34,089 nucleotides of DNA from an uncultured bacterium (GTDB taxonomy: Bacteria > Verrucomicrobiota > Kiritimatiellia > CAIKKV01 > CAITUY01). This document shows, one piece after another, positions 33,185 to 34,089 of the stretch. The notes beneath the pieces were generated by a model, which saw only the letters and a list, made by a program, of their open reading frames with translations, did not search any database and was not told the origin of the DNA. A program made the position numbers and the translations under genes. The stretch covers positions 1-34,089 of the forward strand of contig CAJBSZ010000337.1 in assembly GCA_903958395.1 (NCBI GenBank). Direction: 5' to 3'. How positions within the stretch are numbered: position 1 is the first letter of the stretch; each line of letters begins with the position of its first letter.

Positions 33185-33771
33185 CCCGGCTGGGCTCCGA
33201 TCCATCCGAATTGCTCAAGGGATGGATACTCGCGGGCGGTACCGGACTTGCCTTCCGGTTGGGCCATCGCGTCTCGGAGGATCTGGATTTCTTCAGGACG
33301 GATGCGGGGGACGTGCGAGCCCTTCACGATGTGCTTGCCGCCCACGGGCCTTATGAGACGTTGCAGGAAGACATCCATACCCTGACGGTCTTAATCCATG
33401 GCACGAAGCTCTCATTCTTCAGGGTTCGCGACCCCTTTCTCCGCCCCCCCACCCCGCATCGTTTTTTCTCAGTCGCCGATATCCGCGATATCGCGCTCAT
33501 GAAACTGGCGGCAATCTCGGGACGGGGAAGCCGAAAGGACTTCATCGACCTTTACCTGATCCTGCAAGATCGCCCGACGCTCAGGGAGTATTTCGAATGG
33601 CTTCCCAGAAAATATGGCGCAGACCGGATCAATCTCTACCATATCGCAAAAAGCCTGACCTATTTTAGTGATGCGGAAGCCGAACCTATGCCAAGGATGC
33701 TGGTTCCGTTTAAATGGAACTCCTGCAAAAGCTTCTTCATCCGCGAGGCCCACGCGGTGGTTCTGTCGTAA
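33142..33771 (+). CDS. AbiEii-type nucleotidyltransferase toxin
   Basis: A 209-aa member of the AbiEii/AbiGii nucleotidyltransferase family, the toxin half of type IV-like or tRNA-modifying TA systems and of some abortive-infection systems. Key motifs are ILAGGTGLAFRLGHRVSEDLDFF, with the nucleotide-binding GG (32-33) and the catalytic Asp-x-Asp (47, 49), then TKLSFFRVRDPF, IRDIALMKLAAISGRGSRKDFIDLYLIL and a C-terminal helical part. AGGAGG 8 nt before the ATG at 33142 fixes the start; a longer in-frame opening from 32788 overlaps the antitoxin gene and is rejected. It appears intact. Phage defence or stress response is inferred from family. Confidence 0.85.
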   Translation: MHEKVLPKHSLALLTRLGSDPSELLKGWILAGGTGLAFRLGHRVSEDLDFFRTDAGDVRALHDVLAAHGPYETLQEDIHTLTVLIHGTKLSFFRVRDPFLRPPTPHRFFSVADIRDIALMKLAAISGRGSRKDFIDLYLILQDRPTLREYFEWLPRKYGADRINLYHIAKSLTYFSDAEAEPMPRMLVPFKWNSCKSFFIREAHAVVLS

Positions 33772-34013
33772 GGCACTCTTCAAGGGCAGGCAATACCGGC
33801 TCCAATGTGCTTCGCACCATTTCTTCCCCCTGGAGGGCGGGCGTCCTCGACCGCCGGGTTCACTGGGGACATCTGCCGCGGTGGTGCGCCCCTTAAAATT
33901 ATCCGAAATCGTGATCGAAGCGCTTCAGAGGCGTCATCCTGCGGACTTCCCTCTGAAAGCCACTTGCAAAACTCCCACCCCCGGCGGGCATCGAGGCCGC
34001 TGCCCCATAGCTA
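33772..34013. other. Non-coding stretch with a repeat-like hairpin
   Basis: No credible coding frame is seen downstream of the AbiEii gene. GGCGG (33836-33840) and CCGCC (33851-33855) form a short GC hairpin within a GGAGGGCGGGCG block, which looks like an interspersed palindromic unit. The remainder shows nothing I can name. Confidence 0.4.
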
Positions 34014-34089
34014 TCAAGCTAAGGGTCCAAGAGCGAAAAATCGACGTTCTGATGCCATATCATCGAGGAAGATTTTGAACAGAAGATCA
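34014..34089 (-). CDS. Possible C-terminal fragment entering from the right edge
   Basis: On the minus strand a frame is open from the window edge to a TGA at 34014-34016, giving about 24 residues with a protein-like composition (LLFKIFLDDMASERRFF near the end). The fragment is short enough to be open by chance and I do not recognise the family. Confidence 0.25.
   Translation of the reverse strand, partial: DLLFKIFLDDMASERRFFALGPLA

Noticed and set aside
1-34089. CRISPR arrays, tRNA or rRNA genes, insertion sequences with transposase
   Set aside because: No regularly spaced repeats, cloverleaf-like blocks, rRNA-like stretches or transposase motifs were seen on either strand.

Overview
The window is GC-rich DNA from what looks like a free-living, polysaccharide-degrading Gram-negative bacterium. 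About 31 kb form one long minus-strand carbohydrate-utilisation locus; the last 2.5 kb are an accessory strip with toxin-antitoxin (TA) genes. The mix of large glycoside hydrolases, SGNH esterases, autotransporter-type repeat proteins and a GPH-type sugar symporter, with no SusC/SusD pair visible, suggests the PVC superphylum (Kiritimatiellota, Lentisphaerota, Verrucomicrobiota). That placement is inference from gene content only.

Layout, in transcription order on the minus strand (right to left): a GH2 beta-galactosidase-like enzyme (31.5-28.7 kb); a LacI-type regulator; a frameshifted autotransporter-repeat protein; a secreted two-domain LamG-like protein; a 38-codon remnant of a cellulase-like gene; an MFS sugar symporter; a 244-aa internally deleted beta-helix protein; an intact cellulase-like GH; a GH27 alpha-galactosidase-like enzyme; two tandem SGNH acetylesterases; a large beta-helix/FnIII lipoprotein (GH141-like); a GH106 rhamnosidase-like enzyme; a GH94 phosphorylase; a GH29 fucosidase; a GH28 polygalacturonase-like enzyme; a GH65 phosphorylase; and beta-phosphoglucomutase. 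At the left edge the end of an unidentified plus-strand gene converges on the locus. Seven junctions are 4-bp ATGA/GTGA stop-start overlaps, so most of the run is probably one translationally coupled operon.

Working model (inference): exported esterases and the beta-helix lipoprotein trim an acetylated, pectin- or hemicellulose-like glycan. The symporter imports oligosaccharides. Cytosolic enzymes without signal peptides remove galactose, fucose, rhamnose, galacturonate and other sugars. The GH65 enzyme with beta-phosphoglucomutase, and GH94, recover glucose as sugar phosphates. The LacI protein is the likely local regulator.

The right end (31.6-34.1 kb) holds a VapB-type antitoxin whose coupled VapC toxin is cut to 25 codons, an intact XRE-type antitoxin/AbiEii nucleotidyltransferase pair, and palindromic repeat-like sequences. 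Both TA promoters seem placed to give leaderless mRNAs. The most unusual features are two end-preserving internal gene deletions (23557-23673 and 21321-22055) on either side of the transporter, and the decayed VapBC module.
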